A stretch of DNA of 40,578 bases, from the NCBI GenBank assembly GCA_013178155.1, contig JABLXH010000042.1:1-40578 (forward strand), in the 5' to 3' direction. The translations under genes and the position numbers were made by a program. Source of the DNA: Armatimonadota bacterium (lineage in GTDB: Bacteria; Armatimonadota; Zipacnadia; Zipacnadales; UBA11051). The notes under the pieces are model-generated. The model ran no database searches. It worked only from the letters and a program-made list of their open reading frames with translations, and was not told where the DNA came from. Within the stretch, counting starts at the first letter, position 1; the number at the start of each line of letters is the position of its first letter. Shown piece after piece: positions 7,720 to 16,784 of this stretch.

Positions 7720-10700
7720 CTAGCCTCCAGCAGTGACGGCAAACTTGGCCGAGGCAGTGGCGCCGGTACTGATGTCAGTCATCTGGACGGTCCACTGGCC
7801 GGCCGGGTCGTTGTAGGCCAGCGGTATCGTGACCTCGCCCTGGGTGCCCCGCATGCGCAGGTAACGGCGATACGCCCAGCGCTCCTGGCCCTGACTGTCA
7901 GTGACGCGAACGCGAACGATACGTGTGGCCTGCAACCCGCCCGGCAGCTTCAAAGCGATCGTCACGTCCTGGCCCAGCTTCCCGGCCTTGGGCCCGATGG
8001 CCAGGTCGCCTGGCTTCGTGGGCAGGAGCGTGTAGATGAGAACCTCACGCGCTTCGTCCTGCGCCACAGCCAGCCTATCGCTGGCACCCAGGTACTGGTC
8101 GGTGCGCGTGTCCACGATGTGGGCGGTCTGCCGCAGCCTGAGCTCTGCCGGACCCGGCTTACGCCGCAACAGCCCCACCAGCGGGGCGTCGCCGTTGTCG
8201 AGCAGTCGCACCTCCCACGTCCCTCGTGGCTCCACCCAGACGCGCGGCGCGACGCCTGTCGCCCGCAGCAGCGCCGCCAGCAGATCGGTCCCCCGGCTGG
8301 CGGGTACTGCCCCGGCCAGGGCGTCGCCGAGGGGGAAGTTTAGCAGGATCGCCCGCCCGGCCCCGACCTGGTTGATGGTGACCAACGGCAGGTCGGCGCT
8401 GGCCGCAAGCACCTGGGCTGTCGTCACGCGAATGCTGGGGTCCACTCGCACCTCCGACACGTCCAGCTCCAGCTCCTGCCCATTGAGGGTCGTGTCGAGG
8501 CGCAACGGGGCCTTGCCGGGCGTGGCGCTGACATCGCTCTCTACGCCCAGTAGGTCGCTCAGGAGGTTTCTGGCCGCCGGCTTGCCCAGCCCGCCCAGCA
8601 CCCCGCATCGTGCCTCCGCGACCACCGTGCCGCCGGCCTGGCAGTAGTCGCGCAGCAGCTCGGCCTGGTCCCCGGAGACAGCACGCGCGCCCAGGATGAA
8701 GACGACCTTGGGCTTCCGTGCGGCCAGTTCGCCCCTCTGCTCGATGCCCCGGGCCGTGATGAACCGCGGCGTCAGGCCGATCTCGCGCGCAGCCACGATG
8801 AGCGCGTTCTGGCTTGCCTCCGGGGTGCCGAAGCCGGTGTCCCAGGTGGCGACGTGCTCGGAAACCTGGGACCAGAGCATGTAGAGCCCGTCATCCGCCG
8901 GGTCAGCGGCGACGATCTGCTGGCCGATGCCACTGTGGATCTCCTCGAACTGCGGCCGAAGGCGCTCGAAGTAGGGCGCGAAGCCGCCCCCCGCCTGCAA
9001 CAGCCCCTCGCTGCCGGTAACCGCGAACCACAGGCTGGTGTTCAGGCCGCGCAGCAGGTGCTCCCACAGCACGGGTGTCGCCTGCCGGCCGCCATGCGAG
9101 CCTACATAGCCCCCCCACCAGTTGCCGTAGATGACCTCCGGCCGGGCCAGTGACATCTGAAGCACATCGAGGCGCAGCCACGAGTAGGGGCTCCACATCT
9201 CCAGGTTGCCCAGGCTGCGCTCCAGGTCACCCGGCATGGATCCCTCGGCGCCGACGGCCGCTCGGGGGTCTATCTCGTGGATCCAGTCTCGCATCGCCCC
9301 GTGGATCTCGGCGTATTGCCACTCCAGGAAGCTCATGTGGTCGCTGATGCGGGCATACTCGCGGGCCGTTAGCGCCTCCCGGCGGTCCATCGGCCTCACG
9401 TCGTCCCAGGAAGCAAAGCTGGTGCCCCAGGACTCGTTGAGGTCCTCCAGCGTGCGGTACTGCTCCCGCAGGAAGGCTCGGAACGCGACCTCGTCGCTGG
9501 GAGAGAAGCCCGAGTTCAGGTCGAGCTCGTTCTCGTCACCGAGCGAATAGACTTCGGGCCCCACCGGCGGGCAGGGGGCAATCCGCTTCTGCAGTTCGGC
9601 CTTGGCGGCGTCTCGCCAGGCTGGGTTGCTGAAAGAGTCATCCCCTACACTGGGGCCGAAGGCGGCCTTGCGCCATCCCTTCTCATCAGCGCCGCCGCAG
9701 ATACGATAGGCATAGACGAAGGGCCGGAAGTCACTGAGCGCGTAGCGCTGGAAATTCCGCGGTTCGGGGTGGGCAAGAAAGCAGTTGAAGCCTGTCTTGC
9801 GCATCAGGTTCCACTGACTCCACCACAGTCCCGCGTCATTGGTACCCCACAGCACGCTGCGAAGCTCTTCGCTGGAGCGCTGGGGCACATAGAAGACAGC
9901 TTCGCGGCGGGACATCAGCTCTCCCGCGACGCTTAGCGACGCCACTGCGCGCACAGCCAGGGTCCGGGTCCGTCGTACGGGGAGAGAGAGGCTGATGGTC
10001 TGCTGCCCGACCGCCAGGCCGGCATCGTGTCGCGCAAACACCCGGTCCTCGGTATCCACCAGGTCCACATGCAGCGAACACGCCGGGGGAGCAGGCGTTG
10101 AGAGGCGCGCCCTGAGCTCGACACTCGCGTCGCGCTCAACCGATTCCGTCGCCGCGGCAAACTCAGCCAGCTCCACCGGAGCAGTAACCACGAAGCTGGT
10201 AGAGCCCCAGGTCTCCACCCCTCGCGGCCCTCTTAGAATAACATCGAGGAACCATTGCCCGGCCGGCAGTGTCGCCGGCTGGATGGGGAAGGTGTTGGGG
10301 CCGGGCTGGAGGGTGCGCTGGAAGGTGTTGCGGGTCTCGTGCCCCCGGGTGTCACGGAAGCGCGTCCAGACCTCCGCCGGTAGCGGTGCGTCCGAACGGT
10401 TCTCGGCCTCCAGCCGGCACAGCGTCCCCACGGCCTCGCGGGGCAGCGTCTGGCCGTCGGCGGCCAGCGAGAGCATGACTCGCGGCATGTGCCTGGGGCT
10501 GGCCCAGAGCAGTGCCTTCATCGCAAGGCTCAGGTAGTACTCATACTCCACCGGGAAATCCAGGCTGAAGGGAACAAGCGGGGTCAGGCCGGGCCCACCG
10601 TAGACCGCGCTTTGCCACATCCCGTAATCCAGCACCACCAGTCGGCCGCGGCCCAACTGGTACGTTCGCACCACCCGCTCAGGAACCTCGGTGACCGTCT

Positions 10701-11289
10701 GTAGCTGGAAGTTGGCCAGGGCCTCGGTGCGGAAATATGGCAGGCCGCTCCAGGGAATGCCCTGCGTCAGGAAGCTGCGGTCGGCATCCAGCGGCTTGCC
10801 CGTGATCGGGTACTGGTAGGGGTAGCGGTAGGCCATCACCAGCCCTGTGCCTTCAGTCACCCGCTTGAGGATCTCGTACTGGAACTCCACCGGCAGCATG
10901 TCCAGGCGCGCGTTGGCAAGCACAATGACGTCGTAGGCCTGCTGGAGTTTCCGCCGCAGCTCGGCCGCTTTCTCATCAGGGGTGGTGCCCTCGACCTGGG
11001 CGGCATAGATGTCGGTGGCGGCGAAGCTGCCCGCGTGCTCGGTGAGCACAGCTTCGAACTCCAGGGGCATCCGCTGCCACAACTCAACGATCTCGCGCGG
11101 AGCCAGCGTCCCCGGCGTGATGAACAGTGCTTTCAGCGCTCCAGCGGCGTAAGGCGCCGCCCAGTCGGTATGTGGCGTGCGCAGGGACGTGCTGACATCG
11201 TTGAGGTACTCGCCGGTATGGCGGCCCCACGCCGCTGTCAGGCCGGCGAGCCCAGCCATTAGCACGAGACATCGCGTTGTTCTTCCCAT
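7720..11289 (-). CDS. Large secreted GH42-like glycoside hydrolase
   Basis: 1189 residues. Signal peptide at 1-21. A glutamine-amidotransferase-like alpha/beta segment follows (about 50-250; ALKALFITPG, DVIVLANARLDMLP), then beta-sandwich regions (about 280-470). A TIM-barrel-like region comes next (about 480-800), with YSLGDENELD at 581-590 whose Asn587-Glu588 fits the clan GH-A acid/base pair, and LNESWGTSF (617-625) resembling the GH42 signature. A second amidotransferase-like domain (about 860-950; VVFILGARAVSGDQAELL, GGTVVAEARCG) corresponds to the GH42 trimerisation domain, and a beta-rich C-terminus completes it. It likely removes galactose or a related sugar from a polymer. The ATG at 11289 is chosen because AGGAGG lies 5 bases upstream. 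The unknown gene at 7719 follows directly. Confidence 0.78.
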   Translation of the reverse strand: MGRTTRCLVLMAGLAGLTAAWGRHTGEYLNDVSTSLRTPHTDWAAPYAAGALKALFITPGTLAPREIVELWQRMPLEFEAVLTEHAGSFAATDIYAAQVEGTTPDEKAAELRRKLQQAYDVIVLANARLDMLPVEFQYEILKRVTEGTGLVMAYRYPYQYPITGKPLDADRSFLTQGIPWSGLPYFRTEALANFQLQTVTEVPERVVRTYQLGRGRLVVLDYGMWQSAVYGGPGLTPLVPFSLDFPVEYEYYLSLAMKALLWASPRHMPRVMLSLAADGQTLPREAVGTLCRLEAENRSDAPLPAEVWTRFRDTRGHETRNTFQRTLQPGPNTFPIQPATLPAGQWFLDVILRGPRGVETWGSTSFVVTAPVELAEFAAATESVERDASVELRARLSTPAPPACSLHVDLVDTEDRVFARHDAGLAVGQQTISLSLPVRRTRTLAVRAVASLSVAGELMSRREAVFYVPQRSSEELRSVLWGTNDAGLWWSQWNLMRKTGFNCFLAHPEPRNFQRYALSDFRPFVYAYRICGGADEKGWRKAAFGPSVGDDSFSNPAWRDAAKAELQKRIAPCPPVGPEVYSLGDENELDLNSGFSPSDEVAFRAFLREQYRTLEDLNESWGTSFASWDDVRPMDRREALTAREYARISDHMSFLEWQYAEIHGAMRDWIHEIDPRAAVGAEGSMPGDLERSLGNLEMWSPYSWLRLDVLQMSLARPEVIYGNWWGGYVGSHGGRQATPVLWEHLLRGLNTSLWFAVTGSEGLLQAGGGFAPYFERLRPQFEEIHSGIGQQIVAADPADDGLYMLWSQVSEHVATWDTGFGTPEASQNALIVAAREIGLTPRFITARGIEQRGELAARKPKVVFILGARAVSGDQAELLRDYCQAGGTVVAEARCGVLGGLGKPAARNLLSDLLGVESDVSATPGKAPLRLDTTLNGQELELDVSEVRVDPSIRVTTAQVLAASADLPLVTINQVGAGRAILLNFPLGDALAGAVPASRGTDLLAALLRATGVAPRVWVEPRGTWEVRLLDNGDAPLVGLLRRKPGPAELRLRQTAHIVDTRTDQYLGASDRLAVAQDEAREVLIYTLLPTKPGDLAIGPKAGKLGQDVTIALKLPGGLQATRIVRVRVTDSQGQERWAYRRYLRMRGTQGEVTIPLAYNDPAGQWTVQMTDISTGATASAKFAVTAGG

Positions 11290-11442
11290 CGGGGCCTCCT
11301 GGTCACCACTCACCTGCTTACCCTATTCGTCGCGATCGCCGGAGAAGACCTGCCCTTGCGTTGGCTTTATGCAGGCCTGCCGGCGGTCCACGGTGAATCG
11401 GCCACCTTACAGCCAATACTCTCTCAACCCGGAGAGCCAACC
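11290..11442. promoter_or_regulatory. Divergent intergenic region between two large secreted enzymes
   Basis: 153 bases separate the start codons at 11289 (minus) and 11443 (plus), so both promoters should lie here. I see no convincing -35/-10 pair on either strand. A short palindrome, GCAGGCCTGC, lies near 11371. Ribosome sites are AGGAGG for the minus gene and GGAGAG for the plus gene. Confidence 0.4.
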
Positions 11443-14400
11443 ATGCGCCACCTTCTCGCTGTACCGCTCTTACTCATCACGGCCGTCGGGACCACCGTGG
11501 CCCAGGGGCCAGTGCTGACCAACGCCGGCTTTGAGACCTGGGAGCCAGCTTTCCCGGACGCCAACGGTCTGATTGCGGGGTGGAAGCTGGGTGACCCGCC
11601 CCAGACCGCCACGGGCTGGACCCTCAACAGCACTTATACGGGCCAGCTACTGCGCGGGACGGACGGATCACCCGAGGGCAGCACCCACGCCATTCTGCGC
11701 CGCACCGGCCCCAACAGCGCCCACCTGTATCAGGCGGTGCCGGGCCTGCAGCCGGGGCAGTGGTATCGCTTCAGCGCGCGCGTGCGCGGCGGGACCCTGC
11801 TGGCGATGGCCTACCAGTACTTCCAGAGCGGCCCGATGAACTCCATCGCGATCGCGCGCGGGGGAGGCTCGGAGCAATGGCAGACGGTCATCGGGTATTA
11901 TCAGGTGCCGGCCGCCAACTGGGCCAGTTCCTCGCTGGCGGTGTGTCTGGAGGGCGGCGATCAGGTGGAGGTGGATGACGTCAAACTGGAGGTAGCTACC
12001 GTGCCCGCCCCGCCTGCCGGCGCTCCGGACATCGTCCTGGAGAACGACACCATGCGCCTCGTGCTCACACCCACAGCACTCCTGAAACAGCTCCAGGACA
12101 AGGCCACCGGCAGGGAGTACCAGGCCGATGCGCCGCTGCCGGTGGTGCGGTTAACTGCAGACGGTATCCCACTGCATGGGTGCCTCTTGACCAGGAGGGA
12201 CGACCGTCTGGAGTTTGGCTTTCCCGAACCCGGGGTCAGCCTGGTGCTGAAGGTCATCCCCGGCCCCCGTCACTTCCGCTTGGAGGTTCTAAGCACCAGC
12301 CCTCCCAACGCGGAGGTCGTGGATGTGGCGCTGCCAGTACGGCGGCTGGCAACCGTCGGATGGGCGTTCAACGCCACCTACGACCAGGACTTCGGCCTCT
12401 GCTTCTTCGGTACGACACCCAACGCCAACGCGACCCCGGGATCGGCCGGCACGGAGACATTCGTCCCCACCGTCACCGGCGTCCGTGAGCACGGGATCGT
12501 GGGCGTGGGCATGGCGCTGGTCGCTGCGCCCCGGGCGCAGTTCGAGGCTGCCATCATGGAGGCCGAGCGCGCCAGTGGCCTGCCCTGCCCCATGAGTGGC
12601 GGCAAATGGATGCGCGAGTCCGAGAGCGTGCGGCGCTCCTACCTGTTCTCCACCGGCACCACGGAGGCCGACATAGACACGCTGATCGAGTACGCGAAGG
12701 TCGGCGGGTTCGGCACCATCATCTTCCTCAAGGACGACTGGCTGGCCAACCACGGACACTTTGACATCAACCTCCGCAACTTCCCCAGCGGCCTGGCTGG
12801 TCTAAAGGAGGCCGTCCGCAAGATCCACGCCGCTGGTCTGGAGGCGGGGGTGCACGTCTTTGGGCCTTCCATCTCGCCCAATGACCCCTTCATCACCCCG
12901 GTGCCCCATCCAGACCTGGCGACCGTGGCCCTGCCGCCACTGGCCGAGGCCATGACCGAAACGAGCACCACCCTGGCCTTCACGGAAGCGCCGAACATCC
13001 CGCCAAAGGTGTGGAGCTACATGGGTTTCCCCGGCCACTACGTGCGCATCGGCGACGAGATCATCGCCTATGACCCGAAGCAGATGGACGGCGACCGCCG
13101 CTATCTGAACGTTCAGCGCGGGGCCCTGGGCACCAGGCCCGCCGCCTACCCTGCGGGGACCGAGGCCAGGGCCCTGCTGGCCATGTGGGGCTTCCTGCTG
13201 CCCGATCCCGACAGCCCGCTGGCCGAGGAGATCACCACCAACTTCGCCAACGTCTTCAACGCCTGTGACTTCGACTTCGTCTACTTCGACGCCAGCGACG
13301 GCAGCGGCGAACCGTACATAGACCGCTGGTACTTCCTGAACAAGATGCACCTGATGTACTACCGCAAGTTCAAGCGAGATGCACTGTATCAGACCAGCAA
13401 CGGCACCGGCACCGGGCTGGTCTGGCATCTGGTGCCACGCAGCGCCTCAGCCGACGGGCATGGCGACATCAAGGGCTACCTCGATGACCGTTGGCCGGGT
13501 ATCCTCGGCATGGCGGATAACTTCACGAAGGCCGATGTGGGCTGGTATTACTGGTTCAGCAACGTCCGCCCCGACCAGATTGAGTACGTGGCGGCCAAGG
13601 TTCTGGGCATAGACGGCAGCATCTCCCTGGAGACCAGCCGCGCTGCGCTGGAGAGCCTCCCCCAGTCCCGGCAGATGATGGAGTCCCTGGGGCGCTGGGA
13701 ACGCTGTCGGCGGCAAGGCTACTTCCCGGAGGCCGTGCGCGCGAAGCTGCGCGAGCCCCAGAAGGACTTCAAGCTGTTCCCCGATGGCGACGGGTGGAAG
13801 CTATATCGGGCGGTCTATGAGGAGCCCCGCAGTGTGGACCTCCTGGACGGCAACCAGAACACCTGGGTCATCAACAACGACCGGCCGGAGCCGTGCCTTC
13901 TGGGGCTGGAGATCGTACGTTCCACCCGGGATGTCGCTGTCCAGGGCTATGACTCACCGGAGGCCCTCCGCCTGAATGTTTTCGACCGCGCTGAGGCCTA
14001 TCGGCACAGTGAGGCTAACCCCTACGAGCAGTTCGTCGTCGGTGAGAAGAAGGTGGTCTCAGAAAGCGGGGTGGTGCGCGAGGGCGTCATTCACAGCTAC
14101 GTTGTGGACCCTGCCGCGGGTCGTGAGGGGGGCCCGGCACTGGTCTACCAGGCTACGAACCAGGGGGAGGAGGGCGGCTGGACCGGCATCGGGCGCCGCT
14201 TTGCGCCGGCCCTGGACCTGAGCGCCTACCGGGGCGTGGGTCTGTGGATCCACGGTGACGGCCAGGGCGAGAGCGTGCGGTTGCAGTTCCGCGACACGGC
14301 GGGTCGCAACGCCGACTGGGTGCCGAAGGTGGACTTTGTGGGCTGGCGGCTGCACACGTTCAAGCTGCCTGTCGGCGACTTCGACTGGACCCAGGTGGAG

Positions 14401-14772
14401 TACTTCCTGGTCTACTTCAACGGCCTGCCGACCAACGAGCCGTGCCGTGTGGTGCTGGACGGCCTGCGGATGCTTCCGGCCGTTACACCGGGCAACTTGC
14501 CCGGCAGCCCGGTCATCAGCGTCAACGGGCAGCGCGCCGACCTGGGCGTCACGCTGCAGGTTGGCGAGGCCGTCACCCATGAGGGTGTCGGCGGAGCGAT
14601 GCTGTGGCCACGCGGGATGGCCCCGGGTCAGCCCCTGAGCGTCGCGGGCCTGCCCCTCGTACTGCAGCCGGGCGAGAACCGCATCACCCTGGACTGGAAC
14701 CCGGCCAACGCCTTCCCCAGTGCCATTGATGTGCTGCTCTATCGGCTCTGGCCGATGGAGGACACACCCTAG
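11443..14772 (+). CDS. Secreted TIM-barrel glycoside hydrolase-like protein with two CBM-like domains
   Basis: 1109 residues. Signal peptide at 1-20 (HLLAVPLLLITAVGTTVA, cut before QGP). A galactose-binding-like beta-sandwich spans about 22-185 (GFETWEP, LYQAVPGLQPGQWYRFSARV, QVEVDDVKLE). A super-sandwich domain of the kind that precedes GH31/36/97 barrels covers about 195-390. A TIM-barrel region spans about 400-760, with GFGTIIFLKDDW, AAGLEAGVHVFGPSISPND and FDFVYFDASDGSGEP (near 610-625); the Asp residues of FDFVYFDAS are candidate catalytic residues. A CBM11/CIA30-like domain follows (about 895-1010; LDLSAYRGVGLWIHGDG, VGWRLHTFKLP). The family and sugar are not certain. ATG 11443 is chosen over the upstream in-frame start because it opens the signal peptide and has GGAGAG before it. 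Confidence 0.72.
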   Translation: MRHLLAVPLLLITAVGTTVAQGPVLTNAGFETWEPAFPDANGLIAGWKLGDPPQTATGWTLNSTYTGQLLRGTDGSPEGSTHAILRRTGPNSAHLYQAVPGLQPGQWYRFSARVRGGTLLAMAYQYFQSGPMNSIAIARGGGSEQWQTVIGYYQVPAANWASSSLAVCLEGGDQVEVDDVKLEVATVPAPPAGAPDIVLENDTMRLVLTPTALLKQLQDKATGREYQADAPLPVVRLTADGIPLHGCLLTRRDDRLEFGFPEPGVSLVLKVIPGPRHFRLEVLSTSPPNAEVVDVALPVRRLATVGWAFNATYDQDFGLCFFGTTPNANATPGSAGTETFVPTVTGVREHGIVGVGMALVAAPRAQFEAAIMEAERASGLPCPMSGGKWMRESESVRRSYLFSTGTTEADIDTLIEYAKVGGFGTIIFLKDDWLANHGHFDINLRNFPSGLAGLKEAVRKIHAAGLEAGVHVFGPSISPNDPFITPVPHPDLATVALPPLAEAMTETSTTLAFTEAPNIPPKVWSYMGFPGHYVRIGDEIIAYDPKQMDGDRRYLNVQRGALGTRPAAYPAGTEARALLAMWGFLLPDPDSPLAEEITTNFANVFNACDFDFVYFDASDGSGEPYIDRWYFLNKMHLMYYRKFKRDALYQTSNGTGTGLVWHLVPRSASADGHGDIKGYLDDRWPGILGMADNFTKADVGWYYWFSNVRPDQIEYVAAKVLGIDGSISLETSRAALESLPQSRQMMESLGRWERCRRQGYFPEAVRAKLREPQKDFKLFPDGDGWKLYRAVYEEPRSVDLLDGNQNTWVINNDRPEPCLLGLEIVRSTRDVAVQGYDSPEALRLNVFDRAEAYRHSEANPYEQFVVGEKKVVSESGVVREGVIHSYVVDPAAGREGGPALVYQATNQGEEGGWTGIGRRFAPALDLSAYRGVGLWIHGDGQGESVRLQFRDTAGRNADWVPKVDFVGWRLHTFKLPVGDFDWTQVEYFLVYFNGLPTNEPCRVVLDGLRMLPAVTPGNLPGSPVISVNGQRADLGVTLQVGEAVTHEGVGGAMLWPRGMAPGQPLSVAGLPLVLQPGENRITLDWNPANAFPSAIDVLLYRLWPMEDTP

Positions 14773-14782
14773 GACAACGAGA

Positions 14783-14813
14783 CCGCAGGCGGGGCCTCCT
14801 GCCCCGCCTGCGG
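14783..14813 (+). repeat. Hairpin of the same family, touching the ribosome site of the next gene
   Basis: A perfect 13-bp inverted repeat (14783-14795 with 14801-14813) with the loop CTCCT. The inner core, GGCGGGGC-n-TCC-T-GCCCCGCC, is the one seen at 5162 and 5252. The last two bases of the 3' arm are the first two of the GGAG ribosome site (14812-14815) of the gene at 14823, so folding would compete with initiation. No T-run follows. Confidence 0.8.
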
Positions 14814-14822
14814 AGACGCAGC

Positions 14823-16781
14823 ATGGAGCCCAATCCCCGCCAACCGGCTCTGTCCTGGCGCACGGTCACCTTGACCGTGCTGTTCGCTGTGCTGGGAGCG
14901 CTGTGGATCCGCAAGGCGTCCCTCCTGGCCTTCACCATCCTGGTGGGCGAGGGGACACCACCGGTGCCGGCTCTGACGGCGCTGGTACTGCTGGCGGCGG
15001 TTGGCTTCGCCTGGCATGCACTGACCCGCGGGGGGCGCTGGCGGCGTGAGGCGCTGCTCGTCTATCTAAGCCTGACCACCTGCTTCGTGACGGTCGACGC
15101 CAACGGCATCCGGCAGCTTCTGGCCTCGACGATGAGCCTGCGGTACTTCGCCGCGCCAGAGAACGACTACCAGAGCTATGCCGACCTGCTGCCGGCCTGG
15201 GTGGCGCCCACCGACGAAGGAGTGGTGCGCCGGTTCTTCGAGGGGGGCGAGGGCGCCGGGTTCCCGTGGCGGGCCTGGGCTGCACCGGTGCTGATGTGGT
15301 CGGGAGCCTTCCTGGTGCTGACGCTGTCCCTGATGTGTATGGGGGCTCTGTTCCGCGGGCCCTGGGCCGAGCACGAGCGCCTCGCTTTCCCGCTGGCGGA
15401 GCTGGCCCTGCGGCTGGCTCCTGACCCGCCGGAGCGTCCCCTCGACCAGCCCCTGCTCCGTTCGCCGCTGTTTTGGGTGGGCGTTGGCGTGGCCGCTATC
15501 TATGACGGGTCCAACATCGCCCATGCCTTCTCCCCGCAGGTGCCGGCGATCGGCCAGGTCTATGACTTCAACCGCCTGCTCACCGAGCGGCCCTGGACCG
15601 GGCTGCAACCCATCTCCATGCCCTTCCGCCCCGAGATCGTGGGCCTTGGGTACCTGGTGCCGGTGGACGTACTGCTGTCCGTATGGACCTGTTTCCTGCT
15701 CTTTCGCTTCGAGGGCTTCTTCGCGGGGCTGGCAGGGTACAGCATCGGCGGCTTCCCCTTTGAGGCCGCCCAGGGCGTGGGCGCCTACGTAGCCCTGGCC
15801 GGGTTTCTGCTGTGGGCGGCCCGACGGCCGCTGGCCGCTGTGGTGCGGAGCGCTTGCGGTGGACCACGGCGGGACGACAGGGAGGAGGCCATCGCGGGAC
15901 CTCTGGGCCTCTGGGGCACCGTCGCGGGTCTCGCACTGATGACCGCTTTCTGCGTGCTCATGGGTGTGTCGCCATTGCGGGCCCTCGGCTACATGGTGCT
16001 GCTGTATGGCTGCAGCCTGGTGTACATGCGCGTTCGCGCCCAGACGGGGCTGCCCATCACCTACATCGTGCCCCGGGAGGACATGCACTGGACCATCCAG
16101 GCGCTGGTGCCCACCAGCGGCCGACTCTCGCGGGCCGAGATGCGCTCCGAGACCGCCTTCACCGTCCTGCAGGCGCTGTGTCGCATGACCTTTCCGCAAC
16201 TGGCGTCCTACGAACTGGAGGGCTTCCGCATCGGGGACCGGGCCCGGATCCGGCAGGGGCACATCGCCGTTGGCCTGGCCCTGGGGCTGGTGCTGGGCCT
16301 GGGGCTGGCCTACGCCATCCACCTGCACGCGGCCCACGACTACGGCTGGAACGTAATTGATGGGGGAACGACCGAGGGCGGCTTTCGGACGGTCAACGCG
16401 CTCACCTCCTACGCGGAACTGGAGAGCCGCGTCCGCAACCGCACTCCCCTGCCCGTCAGCACCAATGTGGCCCGGCTGGTAGGCCTCACGCTCACTCTGG
16501 CGATGGTGGTGCTGCGCGCGCGCTTCCTGCGCTTCCCGCTGAACCCCTTGGGACTGGCCATCGCCGGCACCTTTGGACACTCGGTGTGGTTCGCTATCTT
16601 CATGGCCTGGTTCTGGAAGACGCTGATCCTGCGCCTCGGGGGCGCCCACACCTACCGCCAGCTAACCCCGCTGTTCATCGGCGTGGCGATGGGTCACTTC
16701 CTGATCGCTGGCGGCATCTGGGGCCTGGTGGGCGCCTTCAGCGAGGATGTGGCCCGGCGCTACCTGCTGTGGTTCGCGTGA
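14823..16781 (+). CDS. DUF6785-type multi-pass membrane protein, OPT-transporter-like (copy 2)
   Basis: 652 residues, close to the length of the copy at 1075, with the same arrangement of hydrophobic segments and shared blocks (YFAAPEND, WVAPTDEGVVRRFFEG, WAEHERLAFPL, NPLGLAIAGTFGHSVWFAIF, KTLILRLGG, LTPLFIGVAMGH). The two are clearly paralogous but differ over most of their length, including the middle segment (PFRPEIVGLGYLVPVDVLLSVW here), so they are not a recent duplication. I infer an inner-membrane transporter for oligomeric products of the nearby secreted enzymes. It lies 50 bases after the TIM-barrel gene. GGAG precedes the ATG by 7 bases and partly overlaps a strong hairpin. It converges on the heparinase-like gene with 3 bases between stops. 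Confidence 0.82.
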   Translation: MEPNPRQPALSWRTVTLTVLFAVLGALWIRKASLLAFTILVGEGTPPVPALTALVLLAAVGFAWHALTRGGRWRREALLVYLSLTTCFVTVDANGIRQLLASTMSLRYFAAPENDYQSYADLLPAWVAPTDEGVVRRFFEGGEGAGFPWRAWAAPVLMWSGAFLVLTLSLMCMGALFRGPWAEHERLAFPLAELALRLAPDPPERPLDQPLLRSPLFWVGVGVAAIYDGSNIAHAFSPQVPAIGQVYDFNRLLTERPWTGLQPISMPFRPEIVGLGYLVPVDVLLSVWTCFLLFRFEGFFAGLAGYSIGGFPFEAAQGVGAYVALAGFLLWAARRPLAAVVRSACGGPRRDDREEAIAGPLGLWGTVAGLALMTAFCVLMGVSPLRALGYMVLLYGCSLVYMRVRAQTGLPITYIVPREDMHWTIQALVPTSGRLSRAEMRSETAFTVLQALCRMTFPQLASYELEGFRIGDRARIRQGHIAVGLALGLVLGLGLAYAIHLHAAHDYGWNVIDGGTTEGGFRTVNALTSYAELESRVRNRTPLPVSTNVARLVGLTLTLAMVVLRARFLRFPLNPLGLAIAGTFGHSVWFAIFMAWFWKTLILRLGGAHTYRQLTPLFIGVAMGHFLIAGGIWGLVGAFSEDVARRYLLWFA

Positions 16782-16784
16782 CTC

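Noticed and set aside
6163-8343. Plus-strand frame of 726 codons opposite the secreted unknown and GH42-like genes
   Set aside because: It lies antisense to two genes with signal peptides and recognisable domains, has no domain of its own, and is a by-product of high GC.
15066-16649. Minus-strand frame of 527 codons inside the second DUF6785 gene
   Set aside because: Its translation is rich in His, Gln, Gly and Arg with no domain, and the plus-strand gene is clearly a conserved membrane protein.
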